Origin: Curvibacter lanceolatus ATCC 14669
GTDB lineage: Bacteria; Pseudomonadota; Gammaproteobacteria; Burkholderiales; Burkholderiaceae_C
Length of the DNA stretch: 64,000 nt
Assembly (NCBI RefSeq): GCF_000381265.1
Contig: NZ_KB906253.1
Coordinates: forward strand, 744,001 to 808,000
Direction of reading: 5' to 3'
Below, piece after piece: positions 53,588 to 62,233 of the stretch. Position 1 is the first letter of the stretch. Every line of letters starts with the position of its first letter. The position numbers and the translations under genes were made by a program. The notes under the pieces were generated by a model. It was given only the letters and a program-made list of their open reading frames with translations, had not been told where the DNA came from and did no database searches.

Positions 53588-54787
53588 ATGGACTGGCACA
53601 CACGCTTTCGCGCCTACTTTCCCCTGGCCCTGCAAAAGGCCTATGCCTGCCAGGCCTACAGCAGCCCCATGTCGCCCGAGGTGAGCCAGGCCGTGGCGGT
53701 GTTCTTTGACCGCTTGACGCATGGGCGCTCCGACAAGCCCGAGTGGCTGGCGGCGGCGCAAAGCGTGCGCCGCCAGGTGGCCCAGCTCATCCATGCCGAA
53801 GCCGGCCAGATCGCCTTCACCAAGAACACCACCGAGGGCCTGAACCTGGTGGCCCAGGGCTACCCCTGGCAGCCTGGCGACAACCTGGTGATCGACGACC
53901 AGGAGCACCCTGTCAACGTGGTGCCCTGGCTCAACCTGCGCCACCGCGGTGTGGAGGTGCGCGTCGCGGCCACCGTTGACCACCGCATCACGCTGGAGGC
54001 CCTCTGGCAGCGCGTGGATGCGCGCACCCGCATCGTGGCGGTGTCGCACGCGCAGTACGGCACCGGCTTTCGCATCGACCTGCAGGCCTTGGGCGAGCGC
54101 TGCCGCAACGCCGGCATCGCCCTGGTGGTGGATGGCATCCAGACCGTGGGGCTGCTGCCGGTGGATGTGCAGACCTGGGGCATCAGCGCGCTGGCATGCG
54201 GCGCCTACAAGGCCTTGCACGGGCCGCTGGGCCTGGGTTTTGTGTATGTGGCACCCGCGCTGCTGGAGCGCCTGCACCCAACCCACCTGGGCGCCTCAGC
54301 CGTCAACCAGGTGGACCGCAGCGTGCCGGGCTGGGCCCTGCGCTGCAGCGACCTGCACGATGCACGCAGGCTCGAAGGCGGCAACATCAACTACCCGGCC
54401 ATCTATGGCCTGGCGCGTGCCCTGCTGCTGATCGAAGAGGCCCGGGTGGATCGCCTGGCACCCTGGACATTGGGCCTGGCCCGGCGTCTGGACGCGGGCC
54501 TGCGGCAACAAGGCTACCAGCTGCTGTCGTCCAAGCTGCCGGGCGAAGACAGCCACATCGTGTGCCTGCGCCACGAGCTGGCCTATGCGCTGCGCAAGTA
54601 CCTGTACTCGCAGCGTGTGATGTGCAACCTGCTCGACAGCGGCGCGCTTCGCTTCTCGCTGGGGGGCTACAACACCGAGGCCGACGTGGACCTGATCCTG
54701 GCCGTCACCGGGCGCTTTGCCCGTGACCCCGGCCTGCGCCGGCTGCTGCAGCAGCCCGTGTCCAGCACCCCCTACCCTGCGCCCTGA
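53588..54787 (+). CDS. Class V aminotransferase / cysteine-desulfurase-like PLP enzyme
   Basis: A 399-residue PLP protein from the ATG at 53588. Motifs are IAFTKNTTEGLNLVAQGYPW, VVPWLNLRHRGVEVRV, RIVAVSHAQYGTGFRIDLQAL, LVVDGIQTVGLLPVDV and the PLP-lysine segment ALACGAYKALHGPLGLGFVYV. The C-terminal part includes GALRFSLGGYNTEADVDLIL. It belongs to the isopenicillin-epimerase/CsdA-like branch, and whether it is a desulfurase, epimerase or lyase is open. It is divergent from the amino-acid binding-protein gene with 168 bp between starts, so it may act on the imported amino acid. Confidence 0.85.
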   Translation: MDWHTRFRAYFPLALQKAYACQAYSSPMSPEVSQAVAVFFDRLTHGRSDKPEWLAAAQSVRRQVAQLIHAEAGQIAFTKNTTEGLNLVAQGYPWQPGDNLVIDDQEHPVNVVPWLNLRHRGVEVRVAATVDHRITLEALWQRVDARTRIVAVSHAQYGTGFRIDLQALGERCRNAGIALVVDGIQTVGLLPVDVQTWGISALACGAYKALHGPLGLGFVYVAPALLERLHPTHLGASAVNQVDRSVPGWALRCSDLHDARRLEGGNINYPAIYGLARALLLIEEARVDRLAPWTLGLARRLDAGLRQQGYQLLSSKLPGEDSHIVCLRHELAYALRKYLYSQRVMCNLLDSGALRFSLGGYNTEADVDLILAVTGRFARDPGLRRLLQQPVSSTPYPAP

Positions 54788-54811
54788 TGCGCTCGGGTTG
54801 GGGCGCCTGGC

Positions 54812-55675
54812 TCACCAGGTGGCGTCCAGCCCCAGGTGGTGCAGGGCCTGGTGGCGCAAGTCCGCCAAATAGGGGTCGCCGCGGTGGCGCGGGTAGGGGC
54901 GGTCCACCACCAGCTCGGCCTGGATGCGGGCGGGGCGGTCGCTGAACACCACCACGCGCTGGGCCAGAAACAGCGCCTCTTCCACGTCGTGGGTCACCAG
55001 CAGGGCCGAAAAGCCTTTGCGTTGCCACAAGTTGATCAGCTCGCTTTGCATCTGCAGCCGCGTCAGCGAGTCGAGCTTGCCCAGGGGCTCGTCCAGGACC
55101 AGCAGTTCGGGGTCATTGACCAGGGCGCGGGCCAGTGCCACGCGCTGGGCCATGCCACCCGACAGTTGATGCGGGTAAGAGCGGGCAAACGCCGACAGGC
55201 CCACCAGGCGCAAGGCCTCATCCACCCGCTCGCCCTGCTGGGCCAGCAGACCGCGGGCCTGCGGCCCCAGGGCCACGTTGTCGCGCACGCGGCGCCAGGG
55301 GAACAGCGTGGGGTCCTGGAACACCACGATGCGCGAGGGGTCGGGCCGGGTGATGGGGGCACCGTCTTGCGTGATGTCGCCCGAGGCAGCCGGCTCCAGC
55401 CCGGCCACCAGGCGCAGCAGCGTGGATTTGCCGCAGCCGCTGGGCCCCAGCAAGGCCACAAACTCGCCGGGCTCGACCGTCAGGTTCACGTGGTCCAGCA
55501 CCGGCAGCAGGCCGCCGGGCGTCTCGAAGGCATGGCTGACATCGCGGATGTCAATGCGCGAGCCCACGCCACGCACGGCCTGGGGAGCAGGCTGGGAAGC
55601 CTGGGGGGCCGGAGCCTCTGAGGCGGGCTGGGGGACGCGGCGCAAGGTCGGTCGGAGGGAGGCGAGGCTTACCAT
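54812..55675 (-). CDS. SsuB/TauB-like ABC transporter ATPase
   Basis: A 287-residue ATPase from the ATG at 55675, which overlaps the permease stop by 7 bp. A Pro/Ala-rich leader (about 1-38) is unusual. Walker A is GPSGCGKST, the Q-loop VVFQDPTLFPW, the signature LSGGMAQRV, Walker B LLVLDEPLG and the switch His VTHDVEEAL. The FPWRRVRDNV segment is typical of the nitrate/sulfonate/taurine ATPase branch. With the permease and binding protein upstream it forms a complete importer for a sulfonate-type substrate. Confidence 0.92.
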   Translation of the reverse strand: MVSLASLRPTLRRVPQPASEAPAPQASQPAPQAVRGVGSRIDIRDVSHAFETPGGLLPVLDHVNLTVEPGEFVALLGPSGCGKSTLLRLVAGLEPAASGDITQDGAPITRPDPSRIVVFQDPTLFPWRRVRDNVALGPQARGLLAQQGERVDEALRLVGLSAFARSYPHQLSGGMAQRVALARALVNDPELLVLDEPLGKLDSLTRLQMQSELINLWQRKGFSALLVTHDVEEALFLAQRVVVFSDRPARIQAELVVDRPYPRHRGDPYLADLRHQALHHLGLDATW

Positions 55676-56754
55676 TTCACGGTTCCTTTCTGCCAGGACA
55701 GCACACGGTCCCGCAAGGTGAACAACAAGGTGATCAGGCCCGAGCACAGCACGGCCATCACCAACAAGGCGGCAAACATGTTCGAGTACGCGGCCCAGCC
55801 CTGCGCCCACTGCAGGTACCAGCCCAGGCCGGCTTTCACGCCCATCATCTCGGCCGTGACCAGCACGGTGAACGAGGCGCCCAGACCCATGAACAGGCCC
55901 ACAAAGACCTGCGGCAGGGCGGCCGGGATGGCCACCCGCCAAACCAGGAACAGGTTCGAGGCCCCCAGCGTGCGCGCCACGTCGTAATACGACTTGTTGA
56001 CCGAGGCCACGCCCGACCAGGTCAGCACCGCCACCGGGAAGAAGGTGGCCAGCGCCACCAGGAACACCGCGGCGGCATAGCTCGAAGGGGCCAGAAAGAA
56101 CGCAATCGGCAGCAGCGCCGACGAAGGCACCGGCCCCAGAAAGCGCAGCACCGGGTGCACCCAGTAGTTCACCTCACGCGACCAGCCGATGGCCACGCCG
56201 GTGATGAAACCCACCAGCGCCCCCAGCAGCAGGCCGTTGAGCAGCAGCCGCGCCGAATGCGCCACCGACAGGCCCAGGCGGCTCCAGTCTTCGGCAAACA
56301 CCTCGACCAGGCTTTGCGGTGGGGCGAAGAAGGGCCCGGGCAGCACGGTCAGCTTGGCCGTCAGCACCTGCCACACCAGCAGCAGCACCGGCAAGGCCAC
56401 CAACCAGCGCCCGCTCAGGCGCAGGCCGTCGCGCAACTGTGGCAGCCGAGCCAGCCCTCCATACGACAAGGCCAGGGCCAGGATGACCCCGCCCACGGCC
56501 ACATTGGCCAGCCCGAACTCTTCGGTAAAGGCCCAGTCGGTGAAACCCGCCACCTGGTTGGGCCAGAAGCGCACCAGCAGGCCTTCGATGATCCAGGCCG
56601 CCGCGGCCAGAAAGCCGGTGCGCCAGAAGCGAGCCGACGCCGGCCCCGGTGCCGCCGCCTGCACCGGCGCCGACGCCTCGGGGGCCACCGGTTCGCGCGG
56701 GGCTTCGTCCAGATCCGCTGCCGGGAGCGGCAGCACCTTCAATGCTTGACTCAT
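55669..56754 (-). CDS. SsuC/TauC-like ABC transporter permease
   Basis: A 361-residue permease from the ATG at 56754 (GGAGG 9 nt upstream). An N-terminal cytoplasmic tail of about 45 Pro/Ala-rich residues precedes an extra membrane region (WRTGFLAAAAWIIEGLLV and FGLANVAVGGVILALALSYGG). The binding-protein-dependent core follows: LLLNGLLLGALVGFITGVAIGWS, LLPIAFFLAPSSYAAAVFLVALATFFPVAVLTWSGV, and the EAA loop YDVARTLGASNLFLVWRVAIPAALPQVFVGL. The core is about 250 residues, so the N-terminus is about 110 residues longer than typical SsuC. It is coupled to the ATPase gene. Confidence 0.9.
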   Translation of the reverse strand: MSQALKVLPLPAADLDEAPREPVAPEASAPVQAAAPGPASARFWRTGFLAAAAWIIEGLLVRFWPNQVAGFTDWAFTEEFGLANVAVGGVILALALSYGGLARLPQLRDGLRLSGRWLVALPVLLLVWQVLTAKLTVLPGPFFAPPQSLVEVFAEDWSRLGLSVAHSARLLLNGLLLGALVGFITGVAIGWSREVNYWVHPVLRFLGPVPSSALLPIAFFLAPSSYAAAVFLVALATFFPVAVLTWSGVASVNKSYYDVARTLGASNLFLVWRVAIPAALPQVFVGLFMGLGASFTVLVTAEMMGVKAGLGWYLQWAQGWAAYSNMFAALLVMAVLCSGLITLLFTLRDRVLSWQKGTVKW

Positions 56755-56780
56755 GGTTGGGTCCTCCTTTTGCAGCGGCC

Positions 56781-57851
56781 TCAGGCCAGCACATCCACGG
56801 TCAGGAAGTTGGCGAAGCGCGCCGGGTCGGTCGACTTCTTGAGCACGCCCACGTTCTTCAGGTCGGCGGCGTATTGCTCGATCTCGTTGCGCAGCGCCAC
56901 GCCCTGCGGGTGGTGGCGGTAATCCAGCTGGGCCGTCAGGATGCTGCGGATGTCCGCGGCCGTCACCTTTTGCGGCAGGTAGGTCAGGGCCACCTTGGCG
57001 GCCTCGCCCGGGTTCTCCGCGATGAACAGGGCCGCCTGGGTCAGCGAGCGCACCACCGCGGCCACCTGGGGCCGGTTCTCGCGCACCAGGGCGCCCCGCG
57101 CGGCGATCAGGCAGCACAGGCGGTCCTTGAAGTCACCGGTCAGGATGCTGGCGATCTCGCGAAACTGGCCTGGGTTGCGCCGCTCGATCAGGAACAGGTT
57201 GGGGTCGGCATCGACGATCAGGTTGATCTCGCCCTTTTTGAAGGCCACGTCCAGCGTATCGGGCGGGTAGGTCTTCCACTCCACCTCGGTGTCGGGGTTG
57301 ATGCCCTTGCGCGCCAGGTAGGTGGACATGAACTGCCGGCCAAAGCCATTGGGCTGGCCCACACCGATCACCGCGCCCTTGAGCTTGTCGACCGAACTCA
57401 GCTTGGAGTCTTGCCCCGACAGCACGCGGATGCAGCCCGCGTGCGCCGCGCCCACCACCTTCACATCAAAGCCCGACTCCAGCGGCTTGAGCCAGGTGTG
57501 GATCAGGCCCAGCGACACATCGGCCTTGCCGGTGGCCAGCGACTCCAGCACCTGGTCGCTGGAGCCGGCAAAGTTGATCACGTCCACATCGACCTGGTTT
57601 TTCTCGAAAAAGCCGCGGTCACGGGCCACCACCACGGGCAGCAGGCACAGGGCCGTGCCGCTCCACGACAGGGTGAGCTTCTTGCCACCGGCAGCGCGCA
57701 CCCAGGGCGCCCCCATCAGGGCGGCACCGCTCAGGCCGCCTGCGGCCAGGGTGCCCAGGGCACGGCGTCGGCTCCAGGCCGGCGATGAAGCCAGCGATGA
57801 GGCCGGGCTTGAAGCAGGGTTTGAAGACAACTGGGGATCCAACACAGACAT
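56781..57851 (-). CDS. SsuA/TauA-like sulfonate/nitrate binding protein
   Basis: A 356-residue protein with a Ser/Ala/Pro-rich leader of about 25 residues, then a Tat-type signal (SRRRALGTLAAGGLSGAALMG). The binding fold has LTLSWSGTALCLLPVVVARDRGFFEKNQVDVDVINFAGSSDQVLESLATGKADVSLGL and VIGVGQPNGFGRQFMSTYLA. It ends in a helical region typical of NMT1/SsuA proteins. It is the first gene of the transporter operon; the permease begins 27 bp later. The ligand is probably a sulfonate or sulfate ester, by context. A palindrome at 58010-58027 lies in the leader/promoter region. Confidence 0.88.
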   Translation of the reverse strand: MSVLDPQLSSNPASSPASSLASSPAWSRRRALGTLAAGGLSGAALMGAPWVRAAGGKKLTLSWSGTALCLLPVVVARDRGFFEKNQVDVDVINFAGSSDQVLESLATGKADVSLGLIHTWLKPLESGFDVKVVGAAHAGCIRVLSGQDSKLSSVDKLKGAVIGVGQPNGFGRQFMSTYLARKGINPDTEVEWKTYPPDTLDVAFKKGEINLIVDADPNLFLIERRNPGQFREIASILTGDFKDRLCCLIAARGALVRENRPQVAAVVRSLTQAALFIAENPGEAAKVALTYLPQKVTAADIRSILTAQLDYRHHPQGVALRNEIEQYAADLKNVGVLKKSTDPARFANFLTVDVLA

Positions 57852-58062
57852 GGCAATTCCTCGGATTGGCCTACAAGGGCCTGAACAGGGAAAGCCGGCC
57901 CGCCGGGCTCAAGGGTGTCGAGCCCGGCGCGTCGACCAGGACAAAGCCCACTGTAGAAACCACGGGTTGCGAGGAGAAGCTCTTAAAAGGCGGATGGATA
58001 TCTGCTAAATGTTGATAAATATCAACACATGGACAACAGGGGGTGCTGAGCCAGATCGGCTC
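57852..58062. promoter_or_regulatory. Promoter region of the SsuABC-like operon with palindrome
   Basis: TGTTGATA (58010-58017) and TATCAACA (58020-58027) form an 8-bp inverted repeat with an AA centre, about 160 bp before the binding-protein start. No gene is seen here. It is a good candidate operator. Confidence 0.5.
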
Positions 58063-58099
58063 CAAAAACAGCAACGCCCCGCGTCAACGACCGGGGCGT
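58063..58099 (-). terminator. Factor-independent terminator after the monooxygenase gene
   Basis: On the minus strand ACGCCCC (58093-58099) pairs with GGGGCGT (58074-58080), followed by a T-rich stretch (TTTTT near 58064-58068). It ends the monooxygenase transcript about 42 bp after its stop, so the transporter operon needs its own promoter. Confidence 0.75.
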
Positions 58100-58140
58100 G
58101 GGGCGGCCTGCCGCCTGCGGCAGCGGCGCAGGGGAGTGCT

Positions 58141-59544
58141 TCAGGCCAAGGCGGCTTCGCTGTCGGCCTGGGCGCTGGCCGGCTCCACCCGGTGGCGGAA
58201 CTGGGCTGCGGCGTGGTGATCGGGCAGGCGGTCACCCTGGCCGAACAGCTTGTGGCGCAGCGTGCCCTCGGTGTAGGCCGTCTTGTAAATGCCGCGGTTC
58301 TGCAGCTCGGGCACCACGTGGTCCACAAAATCGACAAAGCTCTCGGGCACCACGGTGCGGCTGAGGTTGAAGCCGTCCACGCCGGTCTCATCCACCCAGG
58401 CCTGCAAGGCATCGGCCACCTGCGAGGCATTGCCCACCAGGGCCGGGTGGCGGCCGCCCAGCTTGTACTGCTGCAGCAGCTGGCGGCGCGTCCAGCCCTT
58501 TTGCCGCGCAGCCGCCGCGGCCGACTGGATCGACTGGGTGGGCGGGCTGAAGTCGATGGGTTCGTCCAGGTCGTAGTGCGACAGGTCCAGGCCCAGGCTG
58601 GCCGCAAAGTGGGCCAGGCCGGCTTCGGGGCTGGCGTAGCGCACGTAGTCGGCATGCTTCTCTTGGGCCTCGGCGCTGGTGGCGCCGGTCACCGCCGTCA
58701 CGCCCAGCACGATCTTGAGGTCTTCGGGGCGCCGCCCGGCGCGCACGGCGGCCTCGCGCAGCGACTGCACCGACTGGCGCACCTGGGCCTTGTCGCCCCC
58801 TGAGACAAACACCGCCTCGGCGTGGCGGGCGGCAAACAGCTGACCGCGCCCCGAGGTACCGGCCTGGAACAGCACCGGTGTGCGTTGCGGCGAGGGCTCG
58901 CTGAGGTGGTAGCCCTCCACCTGGTAATAGCGGCCCTGGTGGCGCACCTTGTGCACGCGGGCGGGGTCGGCAAACACGCGGGCTGCCTTGTCGCGGCGCA
59001 CGGCGCCGTCCTCCCAGCTGCCTTCGAGCAGCTTGTAGAGCACCTCGAGAAACTCATCGGCCCGGTCATAGCGCTCGTCATGCGCGATCTGGTTCGGCAG
59101 GCCCAGGGCCCGGGCAGCGCTGTCGAGGTAGCCTGTGACAATGTTCCAGCCAAAACGCCCCTGGGTCAGCTGGTCCAGGGTCGAAAAGCGCCGGGCCAGC
59201 AGGTAGGGCAGCTCCGACAGCGGGTTCACCGTCACGCCAAAGCCCAGGTGCCGGGTGTGGGCCGCCATGGCCGACACCAGCAGCAGCGGGTCGTTCACGG
59301 GCAGCTGCACCGACTCGCGCAGCGTCACATCCACATTGCCCTGGTAGACGTCGTACACGCCCAGGATGTCGGCGATGAACAGGCCGTCAAACAGACCCCG
59401 CTCCAGCGTGCGCGCCAGATCGGTCCAGTACGACAAGGTGTTGTACTCGGTGGATCGATCCCGCGGGTGGGCCCACAGTCCGTGCTGGATGTGGCCCACG
59501 CAGTTCATGTTGAAGGCGTTGAGCAGCAGTTGTTTCTTGGGCAT
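58141..59544 (-). CDS. NtaA/SnaA/DszA-family FMN-dependent monooxygenase
   Basis: A 467-residue flavin monooxygenase of the bacterial-luciferase superfamily. The family start is LLLNAFNMNCVGHIQHGLWAHPRDRS; then DGLFIADILGVYDVY, FGVTVNPLSELPYLLARRFSTLDQLTQGRFGWNIVTGYLDSAARALGL, YDRADEFLEVLYKLLEGSW and TPVLFQAGTSGRGQLFAARHAEAVFV. Such enzymes use FMNH2 to cleave C-N or C-S bonds, as in DszA (dibenzothiophene sulfone) and NtaA. Here the neighbours favour an organosulfur substrate. It contains only three Met and one Cys. An FMN reductase is not in the window. Confidence 0.9.
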   Translation of the reverse strand: MPKKQLLLNAFNMNCVGHIQHGLWAHPRDRSTEYNTLSYWTDLARTLERGLFDGLFIADILGVYDVYQGNVDVTLRESVQLPVNDPLLLVSAMAAHTRHLGFGVTVNPLSELPYLLARRFSTLDQLTQGRFGWNIVTGYLDSAARALGLPNQIAHDERYDRADEFLEVLYKLLEGSWEDGAVRRDKAARVFADPARVHKVRHQGRYYQVEGYHLSEPSPQRTPVLFQAGTSGRGQLFAARHAEAVFVSGGDKAQVRQSVQSLREAAVRAGRRPEDLKIVLGVTAVTGATSAEAQEKHADYVRYASPEAGLAHFAASLGLDLSHYDLDEPIDFSPPTQSIQSAAAAARQKGWTRRQLLQQYKLGGRHPALVGNASQVADALQAWVDETGVDGFNLSRTVVPESFVDFVDHVVPELQNRGIYKTAYTEGTLRHKLFGQGDRLPDHHAAAQFRHRVEPASAQADSEAALA

Positions 59545-59609
59545 AGGGGTTCCGGGATTCGGGTTCCGGTTGGGTTCAATGTGAAAGGATGGGCGCCAGG
59601 GCCCTGGGC

Positions 59610-60941
59610 TCAGGCCGCCACGGCAGCATCAGCAGCGTCGGCGACTTCTGCGGCTTCTGCGGGGTCGACGGCTTCGGCCGTCACGGAAGGGGCCAGTGGC
59701 ACGGTCACGGGGGCCTGGGCGGCTTGAGCTGCCGGCTCAGCAGCTTCAACGGGCGCGGGGTGGTCGGCATGCCAATGGGTGATGGCCGCCTTGGCCAGCG
59801 AGGCCACCACGGTGTCCTCTTGCGGTGGGTTGAACTGGGCGCACTGCACATCGCGCAGGTAGCGCTCCAGCGGCAGATCGCGCGACAGCGAATGCCCGCC
59901 CACGATGGCCATGGCCAGCTCCACCACCCGCAAGGCGTTGCGGCTGACCGTGACCTTGGTGATGGCCACCTCGTCGCCAAACTCGGCTTGCAGGTGCGGG
60001 TGACGCTCCCAGCGCTCGACCAGGCCATACAGCAGGGTCTTGCTGGCGCCCAGCAGCAGTTCGATCTCGCCCAGGCGCTGCTGCACCTGGGGGGCTTCGA
60101 GCACCGATTTGCCCAGGCTCTGGGCGTGGTAGCGGTCGGCAAAGCCCAGCGCAAAGTCGCGCGCCGCCCGGGCCACGCCCAGGTAGACGGCCGACAGCTG
60201 CAGCCCATAGGCGCGGCTGGCCACGGTGAACGAACCCACCTGCCCCAGCTCGATGTAGCTCAGCAGGGCTTCGGGCGGCAGTTGCACCTGGTCAAAGGCG
60301 ATGTCGTGGCTGCCCGTGCTGCGCATGCCCAGGGTGTTCCAGTTCTCGATCACGCGCACACCTTCGGTGCGTGGCACCAGAAACTCGGCCACCCGGCCTT
60401 CGTCCTCGACCCAGGCGTAGACGATCATCTTTTGCAGCCGGGGGGCCGACGAGCAAAAAGCCTTGCGCCCACTCAGCACATACCCCCCCTCCACGCGGCG
60501 CGCCACCGTGCCGGGGCGGGCCCCGCGCAGCAGGTTGCCGGCTTCGCGCTCGGTGACCAGCACATTGATCAGCTGTCCGCGCTGCACCGCATCGGCGGCC
60601 AGGCTGGCCAGCGCCTCGGGTTGCCAGCGCAGGGTGTGGCCGAGGTAGCCGAACACCATCAGATGCCAGCCCAACGCCAAGGCGGTGGAGCCACTGCCAC
60701 GCGCCAGCCGCTCCTGAAAAATCAGGGTTTCGTACAGCGAGTAGCCCTCGCCACCGTGGGCTTGCGGCACGGTCAGGCGCAGCGCCCCGCGCGCGGTCAG
60801 GATGTCGAAATGGTCGTGCGGGAAGCTGCCGGCCGCATCGTGCTGGGCCGCCGTCTTGGCGATTTCGGCTGCCAACTCGTCGGCGTAGACGGCAATGGCA
60901 TGGTCACGCGGGTTGCGCAAGGTGACATCGACACGGGGCAT
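59610..60941 (-). CDS. DszC/SfnB-like acyl-CoA-dehydrogenase-family monooxygenase with Ala-rich tail
   Basis: A 443-residue protein. The ATG at 60941 is preferred, with GGAG 6 nt upstream; an ATG two codons earlier overlaps that site. The ACAD fold begins AVYADELAAEIAKTAAQHDAAGSFPHDHFDILTARGALRLTVPQAHGGEG. It continues with LVTEREAGNLLRGARPGTVARRVEGGYVLSGRKAFCSSAP, GMRSTGSHDIAFDQVQLPPEAL and AIVGGHSLSRDLPLERYLRDVQ. Members are flavin-dependent sulfur-compound oxygenases or acyl-CoA dehydrogenases; the catalytic-base Glu is not obvious here. The last ~50 residues are a low-complexity Ala/Glu/Pro tail (VEAAEPAAQAAQAPVTVPL) unlike the family. Confidence 0.85.
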   Translation of the reverse strand: MPRVDVTLRNPRDHAIAVYADELAAEIAKTAAQHDAAGSFPHDHFDILTARGALRLTVPQAHGGEGYSLYETLIFQERLARGSGSTALALGWHLMVFGYLGHTLRWQPEALASLAADAVQRGQLINVLVTEREAGNLLRGARPGTVARRVEGGYVLSGRKAFCSSAPRLQKMIVYAWVEDEGRVAEFLVPRTEGVRVIENWNTLGMRSTGSHDIAFDQVQLPPEALLSYIELGQVGSFTVASRAYGLQLSAVYLGVARAARDFALGFADRYHAQSLGKSVLEAPQVQQRLGEIELLLGASKTLLYGLVERWERHPHLQAEFGDEVAITKVTVSRNALRVVELAMAIVGGHSLSRDLPLERYLRDVQCAQFNPPQEDTVVASLAKAAITHWHADHPAPVEAAEPAAQAAQAPVTVPLAPSVTAEAVDPAEAAEVADAADAAVAA

Positions 60942-60991
60942 GGGCATCTCCAAAAGGCCAGGCAAGCCTGACCAGGTCAAAACAGCGGGCT

Positions 60992-62233
60992 TCAGAACAG
61001 GCCCGAGGCCGGCGGCAGGGCATCCTTGAGCTGCCAGGCCCCCACCACCGCTGCCTTCCAGTGGCGCGGGTTGTGGTTGCTCACGGTGCGGGCATTGCGC
61101 CAGTGGCGGTCCAGGTTGTGCCGGCGCGAGGTGGTGGAAGCACCCCCCACATCAAACAGCAGCTCGGCCGCCTTGAGGGCCGACTCCGAGGCCAGGTACT
61201 GGGCCTGGGCCACGTCGATCGAGGCATGCACGATGGCGTCCTGGTCCAGCCCGGCGGCCCAGGCAGCGTCGATGCGCTCGGCGGCACGCAGCACCACGGC
61301 CTCGGCCGCCAGGGCGCGGGCCGAGATCTCGCCCACCGACAGCTCCACATAGGGGTCGTCCACCGAGCGGCTGGCCGAGCTGTGCTTGATCGGGCGAGCG
61401 TGCAGCCGGGCGAAGGCCACGGCGTCATGCAAGGCATTGCGGGCAATGCCGGCCAGCACCGCGCCCAGAAACAGCTGGGCCAGGGGCGTGACGACGGTGC
61501 GCCGCCCTTCGGCCAGGCCGCCCGTGGGGTGGGGCACGATGTCGGCCGCCTCCACCCGCACATCGTTCAGCCGGGTGGTGCCGCTGGCGGTCAGGCGCTG
61601 GCCCATGGCATCGAAGTCATCGAGCAGCTCCAGGCCTTCGCGGTGGCGCGGCAGCACAAAACGGACCTCTTTGTCCTGCTCGTCGAGGGCCACGGTGCTG
61701 ATCCAGTCGGCATACAGACCGCCGGTGCTGTAGTACTTGCTGCCCTTGACGCGGAAGTGATCGCCCTCGCGGCGCAGCCGGGTGGCGATGGCGCCATTGG
61801 CGCCGCCAATCTCCCAGCCCGCATTGGCAATGAAGTCACCGCGCAGGCAGCGCGGCCACCAGCGCTGGCGCACCGCCTCATCGGGGCCGGCCAGCAACCC
61901 TTCAACAAACAGAAAGCCCGGGCGCAGGGCCTGGGCCACGTTGGAGTCTGCCGCTGCGATGTCGATCACCAGCTCGATCAGCTCACGCACCGAGCCGCCC
62001 GGGCCGCCATCGCGCACGGGAATGCGCAGCGTCAGCAAGCCGGCCGCCACCAGCGAGCGCACCTGCTCGCGAGGCAACACATGGTCTCGCTCACGCGCCT
62101 CGGCCCCTTCGCGCACGGCCGGCAACAGCGCAGCCACCCGGCGCTTCAGCTCGGCCAGATCGGGCGCCTTGGCAGCAGGCGGCACAGGGGATTGCGTTGG
62201 GACGGGCGCGTCGGCCAGCAGGGTCTCGGACAT
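60992..62233 (-). CDS. SfnB/DszC-like flavin-dependent monooxygenase
   Basis: A 413-residue ACAD-fold protein with a Pro-rich leader (about 1-25). Motifs are ARERDHVLPREQVRSLVAAGLLTLRIPVRDGGPGGSVREL, DSNVAQALRPGFLFVEGLL, FIANAGWEIGGANGAIATRLRREGDHFRVKGSKYYSTGGLYADWI, MGQRLTASGTTRLNDVRVEA and TTSRRHNLDRHWRNARTVSNHNPRHWKAAVVG. The closing RNARTxSxHNP stretch is typical of DszC/SfnB/TdsC-like enzymes that oxidise sulfur heterocycles or dimethyl sulfone. It has only two Met and one Cys. First gene of the three-gene set; the second paralogue begins 50 bp downstream. Confidence 0.88.
   Translation of the reverse strand: MSETLLADAPVPTQSPVPPAAKAPDLAELKRRVAALLPAVREGAEARERDHVLPREQVRSLVAAGLLTLRIPVRDGGPGGSVRELIELVIDIAAADSNVAQALRPGFLFVEGLLAGPDEAVRQRWWPRCLRGDFIANAGWEIGGANGAIATRLRREGDHFRVKGSKYYSTGGLYADWISTVALDEQDKEVRFVLPRHREGLELLDDFDAMGQRLTASGTTRLNDVRVEAADIVPHPTGGLAEGRRTVVTPLAQLFLGAVLAGIARNALHDAVAFARLHARPIKHSSASRSVDDPYVELSVGEISARALAAEAVVLRAAERIDAAWAAGLDQDAIVHASIDVAQAQYLASESALKAAELLFDVGGASTTSRRHNLDRHWRNARTVSNHNPRHWKAAVVGAWQLKDALPPASGLF

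Noticed and set aside
53420-54286. N-terminal extension of the AapJ-like binding protein
   Set aside because: It runs antisense through the aminotransferase gene; the signal peptide and ribosome binding site place the start at 53419.
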